This document shows positions 1 through 7,391 of a stretch of DNA of 64,000 bases, one piece after another. The translations under genes and the position numbers were made by a program. The notes under the pieces were generated by a model. That model was given only the letters and a program-made list of their open reading frames with translations, did no database searches and was not told the DNA's origin. The DNA is from Pedococcus bigeumensis (lineage in GTDB: Bacteria > Actinomycetota > Actinomycetes > Actinomycetales > Dermatophilaceae). Where the stretch lies: assembly GCF_006438965.1 (NCBI RefSeq), contig NZ_RCZM01000003.1:434001-498000 (forward strand), given 5' to 3'. Position 1 is the first letter of the stretch. Every line of letters starts with the position of its first letter.

Positions 1-331
1 AATTGTCATGAGAGCGCAGGACGGCCCCAGCGAGCATGGCCAGCACAAGGCGGTGGTCCAGTGTGGCCCGCAGCGTCCCCTCCAGGGCCCCAGACAGGGT
101 CAGCCCGTTGCTGTCGTCTTCGACCCCTGTGCTCGCGCGGGCTGCGGCGATGATCGCAGTGATCGAGGCCTCCTCGATGTCGGTCATGTCCGCGAGCACC
201 CGCGACAACACGAGGTGTGCCGTCCTTGCTGTGTCGTGGGCTTCACTGTCAGCCGGGTTCAGCGCGATGAGCAGCCTGAGGGTGTCCAGGCGCTCCGGAT
301 CGAGGAGCGCGCTCCATGGGGTCCGGGTCAT
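1..331 (-). CDS. Hypothetical protein, 3' end outside window
   Basis: Reverse-strand reading frame open from an ATG at 331 to the left edge, about 110 codons, so the C-terminus is missing. The protein begins MTRTPWSALLDPERLDTL and looks like a helical, soluble, Ala/Leu-rich protein with no membrane segment or motif I recognise. Its ATG overlaps the TGA of the upstream reverse gene (ATGA at 328-331), the usual sign of translational coupling, which supports both as real genes. They are transcribed away from the recombinase/transposase pair. Function unknown; possibly cargo or accessory genes of that element. Confidence 0.5.
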   Translation of the reverse strand, partial: MTRTPWSALLDPERLDTLRLLIALNPADSEAHDTARTAHLVLSRVLADMTDIEEASITAIIAAARASTGVEDDSNGLTLSGALEGTLRATLDHRLVLAMLAGAVLRSHDN

Positions 332-612
332 CGTGCAGCACCCAGCCTCACGGTGCTTGAGCGTCGCCGGTGTCCACTCGGATGAGCGGCCTTCGCGACC
401 CGGCCCATTGGCCAGTCGCCGGTCTCGACGGCAGCGACCGTGGCGCACCACCGTGCCTGTCTTGAGACGGGGTCGAAGAACGTGCGAAAGACGCCTGTCA
501 CGTCGGTCGTGACCCGCCTCGGATTCATGCGTTCACGAATTCTCGTGGCGACCTGACGTGCGCTATCCGGCGGCGTGGCGTCGGTAGCCAGGTCGCGGGT
601 GTGCCCGTCCAC
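328..612 (-). CDS. Hypothetical 94-aa protein
   Basis: Short reverse ORF beginning MDGHTRDLATDATPPD, Arg-rich and probably basic and soluble. I recognise no domain. It ends in a TGA that overlaps the start of the next reverse gene by 4 nt, which is the main argument that it is coding. No strong ribosome-binding site is visible before the ATG at 612, so the true start could differ. It is divergent from the recombinase-like gene at 848 and shares the 613-847 intergenic region with it. Confidence 0.38.
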   Translation of the reverse strand: MDGHTRDLATDATPPDSARQVATRIRERMNPRRVTTDVTGVFRTFFDPVSRQARWCATVAAVETGDWPMGRVAKAAHPSGHRRRSSTVRLGAAR

Positions 613-632
613 GCCAAGTCCGCCGATGAAGT

Positions 633-663
633 GTTCGGACAGGACGGGGCAGGTTCGGACAGG
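633..663. repeat. 11-bp direct repeat upstream of recombinase-like gene
   Basis: GTTCGGACAGG occurs at 633-643 and again at 653-663, a 20-bp period (two helical turns). This spacing suits a protein bound on one face of the helix, such as the element's own recombinase or a repressor. It lies between the divergent hypothetical genes and the recombinase-like gene. The role is an inference. Confidence 0.5.
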
Positions 664-763
664 TCAGGAAAGGAGGTGAACGCGAGACCTGGACCGGGCG
701 GAATTCCACGCCTGAAGTTTGAAGTGAAGCCTTGAGGAGCCACAGCTCTTCCCCTTAACTGGG

Positions 764-783
764 ATGTAGTTGATCGACTACAT
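764..783. promoter_or_regulatory. Dyad 65 bp upstream of recombinase-like gene
   Basis: Perfect inverted repeat ATGTAGT-N6-ACTACAT in an AT-richer stretch ahead of the recombinase-like gene. It could be an operator for autoregulation or a recombinase-binding arm. No clear -35/-10 pair was identified around it. Confidence 0.4.
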
Positions 784-847
784 AACAGCATGCGGCTCCA
801 GCTCCTGTCCAGACGCATCCGCACACGCATCAGCACAGGAGAAGACC

Positions 848-1987
848 TTGACCCGCACGACTGGACGACCCGCACGCAGGACACTGAGCGTCAGCCCCTC
901 CCAGGTCCGCGCGCTGATGGACCGTCAGATCGGACACTACGAGGAGCCCGACGAGGACTCGGCCCCCTCAGCGCCTCAGCCCGCACCTAGCACGGACTCG
1001 CTGATCGACGGAGATCGTTCCCAGCCAACTGACAACCCGTCCACGATTGCCCTGCGAACTGGCGCCGCTCGCAAGGACCCCCTGCGCGCCGAAGCGCTCA
1101 AGATGTTCCAGCCGAAGATTCCCCTCGCCACGGCGCGAGAGATTCGAGAGGCGGTCGTAGGGCAGATCATGCTCGTGCCGTTCGAGTCGGTGCGCTCCGA
1201 CCGGACCATGTGCTCAGTCCTCTATCGCTTCGCGGACTACGTCTACTCGCGCACCGCGACGTTTGACCCCGACAAGCACCTGACGGAATCGATGATCGGG
1301 CACTACCTCAAGGACCGCGAACGGGAACTGAAGATCTCATCCCAGCGGACTCACCGCAGCACCCTCCTGCGCATCCGCGAAGGACACCCGGACAAGCCGC
1401 GCCCCCAGCGCATCCCGCGTCAGGCCCCGGCGCTCCCGTACACCCAAGAGGAGTGGAACAACCTGCGCCGGAAGGTCCGGGAACTCCTAGACCCGGACCT
1501 CAAGGGCCAGTTGACCATGCTGCTCGACCTCACCGGAGAGGCCGGTCTGCGCTCGCAGGAGGCGATCCGAGCGACCGGCCAGTGGATCGTCTTGGTCGAC
1601 GGCGTGACGGTCATCCGGATTCCCGACAAGAACGGTGAGTTCCGGGACGTACCGATCTTCGGGCTTGTTGGTGATCGGCTCTACCGGTTCCGTGGCTCCA
1701 AGGACTACTTGCTGGCCCCGCACCTCAACGCACGAGCCAACGTGATGACAAAACTGCGACTCCGTGCAGAGCCCCATGCAGGTCTGGCCGACATCAACCC
1801 GATCCGCGCTCGGAACACATGGCTCGTCCATCTGCTCACCCAGCGAGTCCCCTCCAACGTGATCTGGGCGGTCGCCGGTGTGCAGCCCGGCGCGGGAGGC
1901 CACACCATCAGCGACCTCATGACCCATGCCCCAACGCCCGACTCGCGCACGATCGTGCGCGACCTCAACTACGCCCGCACTCGATAA
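848..1987 (+). CDS. Tyrosine-recombinase-like protein, apparently catalytically degenerate
   Basis: Start chosen at TTG 848, preceded by AGGAGAAG at 837-844; no comparable site precedes the in-frame ATG at 770. About 379 aa. Residues 1-65 are polar and Pro/Asp-rich, followed by a helical SAM-like region (about 75-180) and a C-terminal recombinase-like domain. The box I arginine sits in GLRSQEA (R235), the beta-hairpin lysine in PDKNGEF (K261) and the box II arginine in RARNTW (R322). The box II His is replaced, no LGH motif follows, and the nucleophile position, read as ISDLMTH, has Met358 instead of Tyr. If that alignment is right, the protein binds DNA but cannot cleave it. The transposase gene starts 10 nt downstream. 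No named family recognised. Confidence 0.7.
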   Translation: MTRTTGRPARRTLSVSPSQVRALMDRQIGHYEEPDEDSAPSAPQPAPSTDSLIDGDRSQPTDNPSTIALRTGAARKDPLRAEALKMFQPKIPLATAREIREAVVGQIMLVPFESVRSDRTMCSVLYRFADYVYSRTATFDPDKHLTESMIGHYLKDRERELKISSQRTHRSTLLRIREGHPDKPRPQRIPRQAPALPYTQEEWNNLRRKVRELLDPDLKGQLTMLLDLTGEAGLRSQEAIRATGQWIVLVDGVTVIRIPDKNGEFRDVPIFGLVGDRLYRFRGSKDYLLAPHLNARANVMTKLRLRAEPHAGLADINPIRARNTWLVHLLTQRVPSNVIWAVAGVQPGAGGHTISDLMTHAPTPDSRTIVRDLNYARTR

Positions 1988-1997
1988 GGACTCCACC

Positions 1998-3770
1998 GTG
2001 ATCAACAGCCTGGGAAACCGCGTACGACCGACAGACACCGCGGCGGTGCTGAAACTCACCGCCCGCATCATCGACGAGTCCGGAATCGTCCAGACCCTCG
2101 AATCTGCAGCCAAGACCAAGGGCCCCGCGGGAGCTCCTCCGCGATACGGCCAGTACACCGCTCGGGGCGTGCTCATCGCCATGTTCCACGCGGTTTTCGC
2201 TGGCCGTCCCGCATCACTCGCTGAGGTATGCGCACTCATCTGGACCGACTACACCGACGATCAACTGAAGTTCATCGGCATGCCCGACATTCGAACCACA
2301 GAGCGCCTCGCTGTCCTCACTGCGGACGCGGCGGCCTGGCGCAACGAGCACCAGAGGCTCTGGCAGTTCGTGCGGCGGATGCTCGACCCCATGGACGACA
2401 CGCCACGGGCAGCCAACGCACGCACCGGCCGAACCGCGAGCAAGGCGGCCCAGCAGAAAGCCGCGATCACCATGGCACCCCAGACAGAACTGCGTCGCAA
2501 GGTGCTCAATGACCTCATCACCGCCACCATCGACCGCTCGCTTCTCGATGACTGGAAGGGCGACTTGGCTATCGACGAACACGTCGTCCATGTCTCGAAG
2601 GCCTTCACCAACTACTACGACGACAAAGGCATGAAGGCCTCCGCAACGCCCATGGCCAACTTCTACAAAAAGCAGAACCGCGTTGGGGCGGGCTGGTCCG
2701 TCGGACTCACCCGGGCGGTCGCCACTTCCCGGCCCTATGGCAGGCGAGTGCCGACTGTCTGCGTGGCACTGGACATCAACGGCTCTTCACCTGGAAGCGC
2801 TGAGGCGGCCAAGCGCTGCCTCGACCAGTTCAAGTCCAGCCCGATTCGACCGACGAAGGGACGCAACGACCGAACCCATCTGGTCACCGACCAAGCCTAT
2901 TCGCGCACGACCCTCTTCAACGCTGATGTCCTAGAACGCGGCTACACGCTGCTCATGCATTACCCAAACGACGCGCGAATCCGGCTCCTCCACGACCTCG
3001 GACGGGTCATCGACCCGGAAGAAACCGAACCCGGACCCTTCATGTACCGCGGAACGATCCTCTGTCCTGCCGCAGCACACCTTCTCCGACAGGCTGGTCC
3101 CGAGGCGCCCACCCCTGGCGACACACCCCAGCACGCGGCGCGATTCAACGAGCACCAAGAGGCCCTGCGTCATTGCGAGATGCCGCTCAATGGACTCCCG
3201 CAAGTCACCATCAATCGCGCCCCTGGCCGTCCAAGCAAAACCACGACGGCCGAACCGGAGCGGGTGATCAAACTACGAGTTCAGTGCCCCGCGGCCAAGG
3301 GAAAAGTCCGCTGCGCGATCCGATCTGCGATCCAGGGCGACGGGTCATTCGAGGACCCGGCGACGCAACGCCTCCCCGATCTCAGTGGCAGCGCACCGAT
3401 TGAGCAGTGGCCATTGGTCTGCGAGAACGCCAACACGACCATCGTGCTCACCCCACGGCAGTTCACCCAGTACCAGCCCGTGATGGAAGGCTCGTGGGAG
3501 CACCAGGACTGGATGTCGTGTAACCGTTCGCGCGACGAGGGGTTCAACAGCGTCCTGACTTCCACCGAGGGCGGCAACCTTCAGGACCGGAGTGTCTACG
3601 GGCGACGCAACCCGATGGTCAGCCTGACTATCGCGTTCTCGGTGGCACGGGCGAACATCAAGATTCAGGAGCGGTGGCGCGAAGCCGTTCGCAACAACGG
3701 AGGCGTCGCACCGAACGAGCCACGAGTTGGCCAGGAGGGCAATCACGACGGGCGTGTCGCGGCAGCCTGA
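1998..3770 (+). CDS. DDE-type transposase-like protein
   Basis: Start chosen at GTG 1998, with AAGGA at 1986-1990 directly after the upstream stop, giving 590 aa. An N-terminal helical region (about 1-180) precedes an RNase-H-like core. Probable acidic triad: D193 in LAIDEHVV, D298 in VTDQAYS and E514 in RDEGFNS, the last in the usual helix next to the C-terminus. Between D298 and E514 lies a large insertion with scattered cysteines (LCPAA, VQCPAAKGKVRC, LVCEN, MSCNR) that could form a zinc-binding element. It resembles IS1182/IS5-type enzymes only in motif layout; I cannot place it in a named IS family. It is almost certainly co-transcribed with the recombinase-like gene. A strong hairpin follows 10 bp after the stop. 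Confidence 0.75.
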   Translation: MINSLGNRVRPTDTAAVLKLTARIIDESGIVQTLESAAKTKGPAGAPPRYGQYTARGVLIAMFHAVFAGRPASLAEVCALIWTDYTDDQLKFIGMPDIRTTERLAVLTADAAAWRNEHQRLWQFVRRMLDPMDDTPRAANARTGRTASKAAQQKAAITMAPQTELRRKVLNDLITATIDRSLLDDWKGDLAIDEHVVHVSKAFTNYYDDKGMKASATPMANFYKKQNRVGAGWSVGLTRAVATSRPYGRRVPTVCVALDINGSSPGSAEAAKRCLDQFKSSPIRPTKGRNDRTHLVTDQAYSRTTLFNADVLERGYTLLMHYPNDARIRLLHDLGRVIDPEETEPGPFMYRGTILCPAAAHLLRQAGPEAPTPGDTPQHAARFNEHQEALRHCEMPLNGLPQVTINRAPGRPSKTTTAEPERVIKLRVQCPAAKGKVRCAIRSAIQGDGSFEDPATQRLPDLSGSAPIEQWPLVCENANTTIVLTPRQFTQYQPVMEGSWEHQDWMSCNRSRDEGFNSVLTSTEGGNLQDRSVYGRRNPMVSLTIAFSVARANIKIQERWREAVRNNGGVAPNEPRVGQEGNHDGRVAAA

Positions 3771-3780
3771 CCGGTCGAAA

Positions 3781-3823
3781 CGCAGGAGGGGCAGGACCCA
3801 GAAGGGGTCCTGCCCCTCCTGCG
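3781..3823 (+). terminator. 19-bp perfect hairpin after transposase gene
   Basis: Arms 3781-3799 and 3805-3823 are perfectly complementary around a 5-nt loop (AGAAG). No T-tract follows, as is common in actinobacterial terminators. It may also mark the element end, since the tRNA-like fragment starts at its right foot. Confidence 0.75.
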
Positions 3824-3855
3824 CGCTCTAACCATGTGATCGGGATTTGAACCTG
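3821..3855 (-). other. tRNA-like fragments (T-arm plus D-arm motif), not a complete tRNA
   Basis: Read on the reverse strand, 3838-3855 contains GGTTCAAATCC with a 5-bp T-stem (one G-U pair), and directly after it 3821-3833 reads GGTTAGAGCGCGC, identical to the 3' half of a typical D-arm. The order T-arm then D-arm is wrong for a tRNA, and no anticodon arm or acceptor stem can be built. It could be a scrambled remnant of a tRNA attachment site, which would suit an integrative element, or a chance resemblance. Confidence 0.3.
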
Positions 3856-4078
3856 AAATCGCGCCGTCCCACGTCGAGCTGTGTCACGTCGACCGTCCAA
3901 CGCCCAGTCCGGACACGCAGGCATCCGAGCTCCGCGGACCGTCCGTCATAGCGCGCTGTAGGCCCTCCCGTTGGACGGTCTGAGCTCCCCGGAAACCCTG
4001 TGAACCATCCCCGCATAACCCTGTGATCCGCCCCGACAAGTGTGGAGCGCCACCTGCAACTTTGAACCACCCACACAA
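3856..4078. repeat. Non-coding region with clustered inverted and direct repeats
   Basis: No convincing gene lies between the transposase and the gene at 4268. The stretch contains CACGTCGA twice (3870-3877, 3885-3892), a perfect 11-bp inverted repeat GACCGTCCAAC/GTTGGACGGTC (3891-3901, 3970-3980), and AACCCTGTGA twice 23 bp apart (3994-4003, 4017-4026). This density of short repeats fits a recombination or attachment region at an element end. No palindromic terminus matching the left side was found. Confidence 0.45.
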
Positions 4079-4119
4079 CGAAGCAGGACCCCCGACGCTT
4101 TGTCGGGGGTCCTGCTTCG
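4079..4119. terminator. 18-bp perfect hairpin
   Basis: Arms 4079-4096 and 4102-4119 pair perfectly around the loop GCTTT and are extended by CACAC/GTGTG-like flanks. It is a probable transcription terminator insulating the chromosomal gene at 4268 from the element. 4120-4267 holds no further recognisable feature except the ribosome-binding site at its end. Confidence 0.75.
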
Positions 4120-4267
4120 TGTGGCGACCCGGTGGATCGCGAAGCCAGAACCCGGTCGGGTGCCGGCAAAGCCGCAGGTCAGGGCGCTGCGCCGGACTGC
4201 GGAGTGGGCTGATCCGACATAGCCTGACGTCAGCGGACCCATCCGCCGCACCGTCAAGGAGGACGCC

Positions 4268-5071
4268 ATGAGCACGACCCCTGAACCGGCCAACCCGGAG
4301 CCGACCCCACGATCTGACGTGGCCGCCGAGACCACTGACACGGCGAAGCCGCCCGTCGACGAGACCGAGACCGAAGCCGCCGAGTCGCCCGAGACATCCC
4401 AGGTCGACGAGGCAAGCACGAGTCGGGACGAGGCGGACGACAGCCCCACGGAAGCTCAGGACCGTTCCGAGTCCGACCCTGACTCGGACACTGACTCCGA
4501 GACCGAGTCGGCCGCCGCGGACGACTCAAAGTCCGCGTCCGACGCCGAGGCCGACTCGAAGGACGAGGGCGACTCCGACGAGGATCGGCAGCGGGCCGCC
4601 GAGGAGTTTGCGGCCGAGCACGACCCGGCCAACCACGACATCGCCGCCGGCGAGGAGTTCCGGCAACCCGGGGACTGGACCGCCGAGGACGGCGGACCGC
4701 AGGTCTGGGACTCCGAGGGCAACCTCAGCTCCGAGGACGACAAGGACGAGGGCAAGGATAACGCCAAGGACAACGACAGCGAGAGCGAGAGCGACGCTGC
4801 TGACGCCCAGGACCAGCCAAGTGCCGACTCGTCGGGCAACGGTGGACGACGCGTCTCCGAGCTCGAGGAGGTCAGGGACGGCGGCTACAGCGTGGGGTCG
4901 GCCGCGACGATCCACGACGGCGCGATGCCCTTTGGCCACCCGGTGAAGGCGTGGGAGGACACCAAGACGTTCGTGACGGAGGACCACGACCACTACGAGG
5001 AGGCGGAGCCCCACGTGTGGTTCGCGGACGCCGAAGCGGCGCAACGGGCTGGCTTCCAGCCGGCCGACTGA
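4268..5071 (+). CDS. Acidic low-complexity protein with sunset-type C-terminal domain
   Basis: 267 aa, with AAGGAGG at 4256-4262 before the ATG. Residues about 1-185 are extremely rich in Asp, Glu, Ser and Ala and almost certainly disordered. Residues about 195-267 form a compact domain ending VWFADAEAAQRAGFQPAD, which resembles the sunset domain found at the end of several actinobacterial proteins, where a Trp-Phe and an AAxxAGF stretch close the fold. No signal peptide or membrane segment. The very low pI could serve to bind cations or basic proteins, but function is unknown. A hairpin at 5110-5143 ends the transcript. Confidence 0.75.
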   Translation: MSTTPEPANPEPTPRSDVAAETTDTAKPPVDETETEAAESPETSQVDEASTSRDEADDSPTEAQDRSESDPDSDTDSETESAAADDSKSASDAEADSKDEGDSDEDRQRAAEEFAAEHDPANHDIAAGEEFRQPGDWTAEDGGPQVWDSEGNLSSEDDKDEGKDNAKDNDSESESDAADAQDQPSADSSGNGGRRVSELEEVRDGGYSVGSAATIHDGAMPFGHPVKAWEDTKTFVTEDHDHYEEAEPHVWFADAEAAQRAGFQPAD

Positions 5072-5109
5072 CACGCTGCCGGAGCTGACAGGCACCGGGA
5101 CTGACAAGC

Positions 5110-5143
5110 GGCCGGGGTCACCACAAACGTGGCGGCCCCGGCC
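5110..5143. terminator. Hairpin between convergent genes
   Basis: GGCCGGGG at 5110-5117 pairs with CCCCGGCC at 5136-5143, with an inner CCAC/GTGG stem. It sits between the acidic protein gene and the convergent DHFR-like gene and can serve both. Confidence 0.7.
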
Positions 5144-5185
5144 GATGTCGGTCAGGTCCTCGACGCAGGCGGGCGTCCCCTGCGG

Positions 5186-5734
5186 TCAGTCCTGGTGCAG
5201 GGCGTAGGTCAGCACGGCGTTGCCGGCCGGCGTGACCTGGCTGCGGACCAGGTCGAGCCGGGTGACCGGGACGGACTCGTCGAACAGCCGTCGCCCGACC
5301 CCAGCCACGGGGTGCGTCGTCAAGGTCAACTCGTCGATCGCGCCGGCGAGGAACAGCGACCGGGTGGTGTCGATGCCGCCCACGACGGAGATGTCACCAC
5401 CGTCGGTCTCCTTCAGCGCGCGGACGTAGTCCGCTGGGTCGCCCTCGATGACGGTGCTGTTCCAGCCGAGGTCGCCGGAGCGCGTCAAGGACACGACGTG
5501 CTTGCGCACCGGGTTGATGAACTGGCCGAACGGGTCGTCGGCACCCGCGGACTGCCAGTACTCCGACCACTCGTCCCACAGCTTGCGGCCGATCACCACG
5601 TCGGTGACCCCGCCGATCGCCGCGCCCATCATCTCCATCTCCTCCGGCCCGAACCGGTCGAACTGCCACTCGTTGGGCGACTCCACGACGCCGTTGATGG
5701 AGTTGAACAGGTGGGCGGAAACTTTTCTGGCCAT
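5186..5734 (-). CDS. Dihydrofolate reductase-family protein (RibD C-terminal type)
   Basis: About 182 aa from MARKVSAHLFNSINGVVESP; the in-frame ATG six codons upstream is less likely because GAAAGG lies just before 5734. The pattern of the RibD-C/DHFR fold is clear: an N-terminal strand with SINGVVESP, IGRKLWDEW in the first helix region, VVGGIDTTRSLFLAGAIDEL in the NADPH-binding part, and a final strand LTYALHQD. Such stand-alone proteins are presumed NADPH-dependent reductases, but substrates are mostly unknown. Convergent with the acidic protein gene and divergent from the hydrolase at 5835. Confidence 0.85.
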   Translation of the reverse strand: MARKVSAHLFNSINGVVESPNEWQFDRFGPEEMEMMGAAIGGVTDVVIGRKLWDEWSEYWQSAGADDPFGQFINPVRKHVVSLTRSGDLGWNSTVIEGDPADYVRALKETDGGDISVVGGIDTTRSLFLAGAIDELTLTTHPVAGVGRRLFDESVPVTRLDLVRSQVTPAGNAVLTYALHQD

Positions 5735-5822
5735 GGTCAAAGCCTTTCGCACGAGGGTGCCGCTGTCGAGAGCCGCTTGTGACGGTTGAGACCAGGACCC
5801 CGCGCGGAACTCATCGCCGCAC

Positions 5823-5828
5823 TATCGT
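5823..5828 (+). promoter_or_regulatory. Leaderless -10 box (TATCGT)
   Basis: TATCGT followed by exactly 6 nt and the ATG of the hydrolase at 5835. No ribosome-binding site is present, so transcription probably starts at the start codon. Confidence 0.55.
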
Positions 5829-5834
5829 CATCCC

Positions 5835-6770
5835 ATGCAGCCGAGCACCTTCACCCTGGCCACGGCCGACGGCACGCAGCTGCACGTCAACCGGTGGCTG
5901 CCCGACGGCCCGCCGAAGGCAGTGGTGCAGATCGCGCACGGCATGGCCGAGCACTCGGACCGCTACGCCCGGTTCGGCGAGCGGCTGACCGAGGCCGGGT
6001 ATGCCGTGTACGCCAGCGACCACCGCGGCCACGGCGGCACTGCCCGGACGCCGCACGAGGCCGGTTACCTCGCCGACGACCACGGCTGGGACACCGTCGT
6101 GGACGACATGCACCTCGTGACCGAGCACGCACGGGAGGAGAACCCGGGGCTGCCGTTCTTCCTCTTCGGCCACAGCATGGGGTCCTTCCTCAGCAGGTCC
6201 TACGTGATGCGGTTCGCGGGAGACCTCGACGGTGTGGTCCTGTCCGGCACGGCGGGCGACCCGGGGGCGCTCGGCAAGGTGGGTCTGGCCCTCGCGACCT
6301 CTCAGGCCAGGCTCCGCGGCCGTCGCCACCCGAGCGGCCTGATGGACCAGCTGACCTTCGGCCAGTACGGCGCGGCGTTCAAGCCGAACCGCACCAAGTT
6401 CGACTGGCTGTCCCGCGACGAGGCCGAGGTCGACAAGTACGTCGCCGACGAGCGCTGCGGCAACGTCTTCACGGCCGGCTTCTTCGTCGACCTGCTCGGT
6501 GGGCTCGGCACCATCAACTCGGACTCCGCGGTCATGCGGGTCCCCAAGAACCTGCCGATCCACCTCGTCTCCGGCTCGCTCGACCCGGTCGGCGCCAAGG
6601 GCAAGGGCGTCCAGCAGGTCGCCGACCAGTACCGCCGGCTCGGGGTGCAGGACGTGAGTGTGAAGCTCTGGCCCGAGGCCCGCCACGAGGTCCTGAACGA
6701 GACCAACCGCGACGAGGTCATGGACGAGGTCGTCGACTGGCTCGACGCGCACCTCCCCACAGCTGGCTGA
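5835..6770 (+). CDS. Alpha/beta hydrolase, monoacylglycerol-lipase/lysophospholipase type
   Basis: 311 aa, usual length for the family. HGMAEHSDRY near residues 35-45 provides the oxyanion region, GHSMGSF holds the nucleophile Ser at about residue 116, LVSGSLDPVG supplies the acid, and ARHEVLNE near residue 280 the catalytic His. No signal peptide, so a cytoplasmic esterase or lipase acting on monoacylglycerols or similar esters is likely. The exact substrate cannot be read from sequence. Probably leaderless, with TATCGT 6 nt before the ATG. Confidence 0.9.
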   Translation: MQPSTFTLATADGTQLHVNRWLPDGPPKAVVQIAHGMAEHSDRYARFGERLTEAGYAVYASDHRGHGGTARTPHEAGYLADDHGWDTVVDDMHLVTEHAREENPGLPFFLFGHSMGSFLSRSYVMRFAGDLDGVVLSGTAGDPGALGKVGLALATSQARLRGRRHPSGLMDQLTFGQYGAAFKPNRTKFDWLSRDEAEVDKYVADERCGNVFTAGFFVDLLGGLGTINSDSAVMRVPKNLPIHLVSGSLDPVGAKGKGVQQVADQYRRLGVQDVSVKLWPEARHEVLNETNRDEVMDEVVDWLDAHLPTAG

Positions 6771-6901
6771 CCAGTCGACAGTGCATGACGCGCTGATCAC
6801 CCGACCTACCCGTCAGCGTGTCGTGCCCACTCGACTGCGGGTGGCGGCGACGCGGCATACCGCAGCGGTTGGAAACTCGTCGAAAGAACGGCCCGCGACG
6901 A

Positions 6902-6928
6902 TGTCGAGAACCCGGCGCCGGCTCCGTC
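6902..6928 (+). promoter_or_regulatory. ECF42-type promoter, module 1
   Basis: TGTCGA (6902-6907), a 17-bp spacer, then CGTC (6925-6928), 49 nt before the DGPF gene. ECF42 sigma factors are described as recognising TGTCGA at -35 and CG(A/T)C at -10, so this is the expected self-regulated promoter of the pair that follows. Confidence 0.75.
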
Positions 6929-6977
6929 CTGGGGGTGATGGCGGCCAGAATGGCAGCCACGGACGAAGGAGACCACG

Positions 6978-7391
6978 ATGGCGAAGTACCTGTTGCTGAA
7001 GCACTACCGGGGCGGTCCCGAGCGCAGCCCCCAGGGCTGCATCCCCATGGACCAGTGGACGCCTCAGGAGATCTCGGACCACATCGGGTTCATGCACCAC
7101 GTCGCGGACACCCTGCGCGAGCGGGGCGAGTTCGTCGAGGGCGAAGGGCTGTCGCCCGACGGGGCGTTCGTTCGTTATGACGGCGAAGGCAAGCCGCCGG
7201 TGACGGACGGGCCGTTCGCGGAGACCAAGGACCTCATCGCCGGCTGGATGGTGATCGACGTCGACTCGGTCGACCGTGCCCACGAGGCGGCGGCCTTCCT
7301 GTCTTCGGCCCCCGGGCCGGGCGGTGTCCCGCTCAACGAGTGGATCGAGGTCCGGGCGTTCATGGCCGAGCCGCCCGTCATCACCGAGTGA
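6978..7391 (+). CDS. YCII/DGPF-domain protein linked to ECF42 sigma
   Basis: 137 aa, with AAGGAG before the ATG. The family signature DGPFAETKD lies at about residues 76-84, followed by GWMVIDVDSVDRA. DGPF proteins are small ferredoxin-like-fold proteins encoded next to ECF42 sigma factors and are thought to work with them; biochemical function is unknown. The TGA overlaps the GTG of the sigma gene, so the two are translationally coupled. A second complete pair lies at 26688-28407. Confidence 0.9.
   Translation: MAKYLLLKHYRGGPERSPQGCIPMDQWTPQEISDHIGFMHHVADTLRERGEFVEGEGLSPDGAFVRYDGEGKPPVTDGPFAETKDLIAGWMVIDVDSVDRAHEAAAFLSSAPGPGGVPLNEWIEVRAFMAEPPVITE

Larger units (their letters stand above)
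633..4026. mobile_element. Candidate transposon/integrative module, boundaries uncertain
   Basis: The segment holds a tyrosine-recombinase-like gene and a DDE-type transposase gene, flanked on the left by direct repeats (633-663) and a dyad (764-783) and on the right by a 19-bp hairpin, tRNA-like fragments, an 11-bp inverted repeat and 10-bp direct repeats. Third-position GC looks lower than in the rest of the window, and the GTATGCCG octamer common elsewhere is absent. I could not find matching terminal inverted repeats or a target-site duplication, and the reverse-strand genes at the left edge may also belong to it, so the limits given are only the outermost repeats. Confidence 0.4.

Noticed and set aside
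3821-3920. A complete reverse-strand tRNA gene
   Set aside because: T-arm and D-arm motifs are in the wrong order and no acceptor or anticodon stem can be formed. Kept only as tRNA-like fragments.
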